NCBI GenBank assembly: GCA_910577365.1
Contig: CAJTMU010000097.1
Coordinates: 1 to 8,473 of the forward strand
Source: an uncultured Oscillospiraceae bacterium
GTDB lineage: Bacteria; Bacillota; Clostridia; Oscillospirales; Ruminococcaceae
DNA length: 8,473 nucleotides
Reading direction: 5' to 3'
A program made the position numbers and the translations under genes. Under the pieces are notes generated by a model. That model was not told the origin of the DNA, ran no database searches, and worked only from the letters and a program-made list of their open reading frames with translations. This document shows positions 6,486 through 8,473 of this stretch, in pieces (position 1 is the first letter of the stretch; each line of letters starts with the position of its first letter).

Positions 6486-6950
6486 TCAGAATCTCGCGTT
6501 ATCATAATTATATGGTTTGCTTGTTCCCACGACAACATCCTCAATTTTTTCAAGAATAAGCCAATCGTCCATATTGCCCTGCCTGTCAAATTCCAGCGGC
6601 TCTATTTTCCGTGCGCCATCAAATTCCACCAAGCAAAGGCATTTTTTGTGCCAACGCGCAAACTGCTTTTCGGTAAGCTGTAATTTCGGCTGATTTTTAC
6701 TTAAAGTTTCGTTTATCTCTTCCTCCGACAGCTTTACATAATTCTCGACCCCGATAACCTCCGCCATGGCGGTTATAAGGCTGCTGCCCTTCTCGATAAA
6801 ATAGAGCGTTTCACCCTCGAACACCCTGCTGTGCGGTATCTTCCTCCCAGCCGCTCCGCGCACTATCATTGTCTTTTCGCCTCGAAGTATCTTATCCAAA
6901 ACGCGCTCGCCGCTCTTTCCCGAGTTATCGCAATAAACCAGATGTACCAT
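6486..6950 (-). CDS. ASCH/PUA-like domain protein
   Basis: A 154-residue soluble protein with no signal peptide or membrane segment. Residues 18-70 have the look of an ASCH/PUA-type fold: LDKILRGEKTMIVRGAAG (18-35) resembles the conserved GxKxxxxR start of ASCH domains, followed by a beta-rich stretch with GETLYFIEKGS and an AEVIGV strand. The C-terminal half holds ARWHKKCLCLVEF and a WLILEKI strand. Proteins with this fold are thought to bind RNA or modified nucleotides, but no substrate can be named here, and the family call rests on motif memory only. The ATG at 6950 has GAGG seven bases upstream, a moderate site. It lies 87 bases after the DUF3795 gene and may be cotranscribed with it; a weak promoter is possible. 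Termination occurs at the duplicated hairpin. Confidence 0.7.
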   Translation of the reverse strand: MVHLVYCDNSGKSGERVLDKILRGEKTMIVRGAAGRKIPHSRVFEGETLYFIEKGSSLITAMAEVIGVENYVKLSEEEINETLSKNQPKLQLTEKQFARWHKKCLCLVEFDGARKIEPLEFDRQGNMDDWLILEKIEDVVVGTSKPYNYDNARF

Positions 6951-7006
6951 TTAAAAACCTCATTTCTTTACACTTTTCTTTTAGAGAGCTTGGAGAACGC
7001 TACTCA

Positions 7007-7015
7007 ATTCTATCA
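7007..7015 (-). promoter_or_regulatory. Possible extended -10 element before the ASCH gene
   Basis: Minus strand TG-A-TAGAAT. The region 17 bases upstream reads CAATTT, a poor -35. It could start a separate ASCH transcript, or be chance in an AT-rich gap. Confidence 0.25.
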
Positions 7016-7037
7016 AATCGGATTTGCGTAAATTGAT

Positions 7038-7295
7038 TTATTGCAAGCCCTTTAAATTCTCTATGGCTGATAATCCGCCTACCGCTTCCAAAGCGCTTTT
7101 TAGTTCTTTGCACGGAAACGAACCGCATTGTCCGCAATGCTCCAGCTCCTTGTCCTTGCAGCAATGATACCATTCACATTTTCCGTAAATCGAAGTTCCG
7201 CCCATAGCCTGACAGCCCCTGCACTCATTGTTCAAAAACGAACCGCATACGGAACAATCAAGACCGCATAAACCTAATTTCACATCAGTTCCCAT
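7038..7295 (-). CDS. Cysteine-rich DUF3795-family protein
   Basis: An 85-residue protein with 11 cysteines: C10, C14, C17, C25, C28, C40, C45, C46, C54, C57 and C62. The pattern LCGLDCSVC, then ECRGC, CEWYHCC, HCGQCGSFPC is typical of DUF3795 proteins, common in anaerobic Firmicutes and Methanogens. The cysteines suggest zinc or iron-sulfur binding, but the function is not known. The start is placed at the ATG at 7295 because AAAGGA lies seven bases upstream; the in-frame ATG at 7301 would touch that site, and longer versions would run back into the upstream gene. The start overlaps the last 11 bases of the VOC gene, so the two are probably translationally coupled. Confidence 0.8.
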   Translation of the reverse strand: MGTDVKLGLCGLDCSVCGSFLNNECRGCQAMGGTSIYGKCEWYHCCKDKELEHCGQCGSFPCKELKSALEAVGGLSAIENLKGLQ

Positions 7296-7650
7296 CCGCA
7301 TATCCTTTCTGAACAAAGCCCAATTCATTTCCGTCGGGGTCCGCGATCGTAAATTTGCGGTTTCCGTACGGCATAGTCTCAATAGGCTCAACAACGGTGA
7401 CTTTATCCTTCAGCCTGTCCCAGAGCGCGTCAACGTCGTCAACCGAAAAGTTAAATCTGGCGCTTGCTCCGCTTGTATCCGCTACCATAATAGAGAAGTC
7501 CGCCCCCTCTTCGGACTCAAATTGAGCATACTGCCATCGGTCTGTAATATCAGCTCCGGTGCATTCAAAACCAATAATTTTTTCGTACCACTCAATGGAT
7601 CTATGCAAATCCGAAACATTTGCCCGCGTATGAGTTAACCTTGTTTTCAT
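7285..7650 (-). CDS. VOC (glyoxalase/bleomycin-resistance fold) family protein
   Basis: A 121-residue single VOC module with paired beta-alpha-beta-beta-beta units: THTRANVSDLHRSIEWYEKI (6-25) opens the first, and FNFSVDDVDALWDRL plus FTIADPDGNELGFVQ the second. In metal-dependent members the ligands come from a first-strand His/Glu, a His before the VDD motif and a Glu near the end. Here H7 and E109 are present, but the position before FSVDD is occupied by R65 (ARFNFSVDD), so the metal site looks incomplete. Substrate cannot be predicted; members include lyases, dioxygenases and drug-binding proteins. The ATG at 7650 follows GAGGTG by five bases. It is the first gene after a strong promoter and overlaps the DUF3795 start. 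Confidence 0.88.
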   Translation of the reverse strand: MKTRLTHTRANVSDLHRSIEWYEKIIGFECTGADITDRWQYAQFESEEGADFSIMVADTSGASARFNFSVDDVDALWDRLKDKVTVVEPIETMPYGNRKFTIADPDGNELGFVQKGYADGN

Positions 7651-7693
7651 CTTTCCACCTCAACTAATTTATAGAAAAATCCTTTGTTGACCC

Positions 7694-7723
7694 ATAATAC
7701 CATAGTAACATTTTAGAAGTCAA
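7694..7723 (-). promoter_or_regulatory. Sigma-A type promoter of the VOC-DUF3795 pair
   Basis: Minus strand: -35 TTGACT (7718-7723), an 18-base spacer and -10 TATTAT (7694-7699) with extended TG-G. The -35 box lies immediately after the end of the TfoX-like gene, so the intergenic space is almost entirely promoter. Confidence 0.75.
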
Positions 7724-7728
7724 CTTCT
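7715..7728. promoter_or_regulatory. 14-bp palindrome over the -35 box, candidate operator
   Basis: AGAAGT-CA-ACTTCT is a perfect dyad that covers the -35 hexamer of the VOC promoter and touches the stop codon of the upstream gene. A repressor bound here would block the promoter. A wider inverted repeat GTTGAC (7686-7691) and GTCAAC (7719-7724) also flanks the promoter. A chance origin cannot be excluded. Confidence 0.35.
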
Positions 7729-8048
7729 CACTTCTTCCCGCTTTTCTTCTTCCGTTCGGGAAGTTCGGGGAACATCTCCTCCACCATAGCGCACAGCTTT
7801 TCGCTGTCCTCCAGTATCGTGCAGGGCAGGAGATTTTTGGGAGTATTCTCCCATTCGCCGCACTTGCTGTCGGGCATATATTTGCGCGACGCCTTGGTGT
7901 CCTTTACCGCGAACCCATCACCGTAAATGCCGCCTATAATGCGTTCTTTATAATAGAACAGCCATCCGCCCATCATCGGAATATGCCGTATTTCTCCCAG
8001 CCCCGAGAGCTGCTCCGCTACATATTCCGCAAGTTCTTTATTAGCCAT
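7728..8048 (-). CDS. TfoX N-terminal-domain protein
   Basis: A 106-residue soluble protein consisting of a single TfoX_N-type domain. Supporting motifs are the N-terminal helix ELAEYVAEQLSGLGEI, the MMGGWLFYYKERIIGGIY strand pair (25-42) with the family's MMG and GGIY signatures, and FAVKDT. The C-terminal TfoX domain of the longer competence regulators (TfoX/Sxy) is absent, as in most short Firmicutes members, so a competence role should not be assumed. The C-terminus is strongly basic (RKKKSGKK). The ATG at 8048 follows AGGTGG by eight bases; an out-of-frame ATG at 8055 gives only four codons. It begins 16 bases after the stop of the broken PNPOx-like gene and was probably cotranscribed with it. 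Confidence 0.87.
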   Translation of the reverse strand: MANKELAEYVAEQLSGLGEIRHIPMMGGWLFYYKERIIGGIYGDGFAVKDTKASRKYMPDSKCGEWENTPKNLLPCTILEDSEKLCAMVEEMFPELPERKKKSGKK

Positions 8049-8064
8049 TTTTCATTCCACCTTT

Positions 8065-8473
8065 CTACTTATATTTGCAGGTTCTGAATTTTCCGCCTAT
8101 CCAAAATGTCGCCTCCAGCGTGTGGAACTTTATCAGGCGGAATTTCGGGTCGCCGATACCCTTTGGAAAAAAGCTTCGGTCAAAATCGTCCCATATTTTG
8201 CTTTGAAGCTCCTTGTCAGCAACAAACTCCACCCTGCCTATCAGAGTTACGCTGTCACCGCCCAGAGAATAACACACGCTTGCCTTGTCGTTGTTCTCGA
8301 AATGAGTTGCTTTGCTGTTGAGTTCAGACCGCTTTGAGGACACGAAATAAATATCATGAAAATCCTCCGCAGCTCATATGCTAATAGTACAAATTCGTGG
8401 AAAGCCCTTTTCGTTCACCGACGCGAGAGTTACCACCCCGCATTTTGACAGCAGTTCTGCTGCCTGCTCTTCA
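8065..8473 (-). pseudogene. Pyridoxamine 5'-phosphate oxidase-like (general stress protein 26 type) gene with an in-frame TGA; 5' end off the window
   Basis: Read in one frame from the window edge, the minus strand encodes EEQAAELLSKCGVVTLASV, then NEKGFPRICTISI, a TGA stop at 8374-8376, then AAEDFHDIYFVSSKRSELNS and on to KFRTCKYK with a TAG stop. Both halves fit the flavin-binding split-barrel PNPOx-like family: ASVNEKGFPR is the usual start of the barrel, and SSKRSEL and DPKFRLIKF are typical later segments. The total of about 134 sense codons matches the family, so only a few N-terminal codons are missing. A single base change would restore the frame. The internal GTG at 8343 has no ribosome site, so a rescued short product is unlikely. 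This may be a young pseudogene or a sequence error. Members are thought to bind FMN or heme and act in stress or detoxification. Confidence 0.75.

Noticed and set aside
7296..7394. Longer N-terminus for the DUF3795 protein
   Set aside because: It runs antiparallel in frame space through the VOC coding region, has no ribosome site, and the ATG at 7295 has one at the right distance.
8065..8343. Separate 92-codon gene starting at GTG 8343
   Set aside because: The frame upstream of this GTG continues to encode the same protein family across one TGA, so it is the tail of a broken gene.

Overview
The window reads as chromosome of an anaerobic, low-to-mid GC Gram-positive bacterium, most likely a clostridial (Oscillospiraceae/Ruminococcus-like) gut organism. 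This is inferred from a pyruvate:ferredoxin oxidoreductase, strong AAGGAGG-type ribosome binding sites, extended -10 promoters, lipoproteins with Gram-positive style signal peptides, and PepSY and DUF3795 proteins. Every convincing gene lies on the minus strand, so transcription runs from high to low coordinates.

Layout in the direction of transcription. (1) 8473-7728: a pyridoxamine-phosphate-oxidase-like gene broken by one in-frame TGA, followed 16 bp later by a TfoX N-terminal-domain protein. (2) 7723-7038: a strong promoter, then a VOC/glyoxalase-fold protein whose end overlaps the start of a cysteine-rich DUF3795 protein. (3) 6950-6486: an ASCH/PUA-like protein. (4) 6474-6231: its terminator appears as two copies of one 25-bp hairpin sequence flanking a 188-bp structured repeat. 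(5) 6222-4457: an array of TGTAAC boxes, a promoter and a YfbK-like von Willebrand A lipoprotein. (6) 4454-4081: a gene-free stretch with several stem-loops and a second copy of the structured repeat. (7) 4040-2769: a promoter and a lipoprotein with four PepSY repeats. (8) 2728-1: a promoter, a leader hairpin and the first 878 codons of nifJ, which runs off the window.

Functionally the genes are mixed: central anaerobic metabolism (NifJ), two surface lipoproteins, and a run of small conserved proteins. They look like independent transcription units rather than one pathway, because four separate promoters can be read.

The most unusual content is between genes. Two ~180-190 bp repeats in the same orientation can each fold into a three-way junction, with one compensatory base-pair change between copies. 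One copy is bracketed by a duplicated terminator hairpin, which suggests a small mobile element that inserted into a terminator. I found no CRISPR array, tRNA, rRNA or transposase gene.
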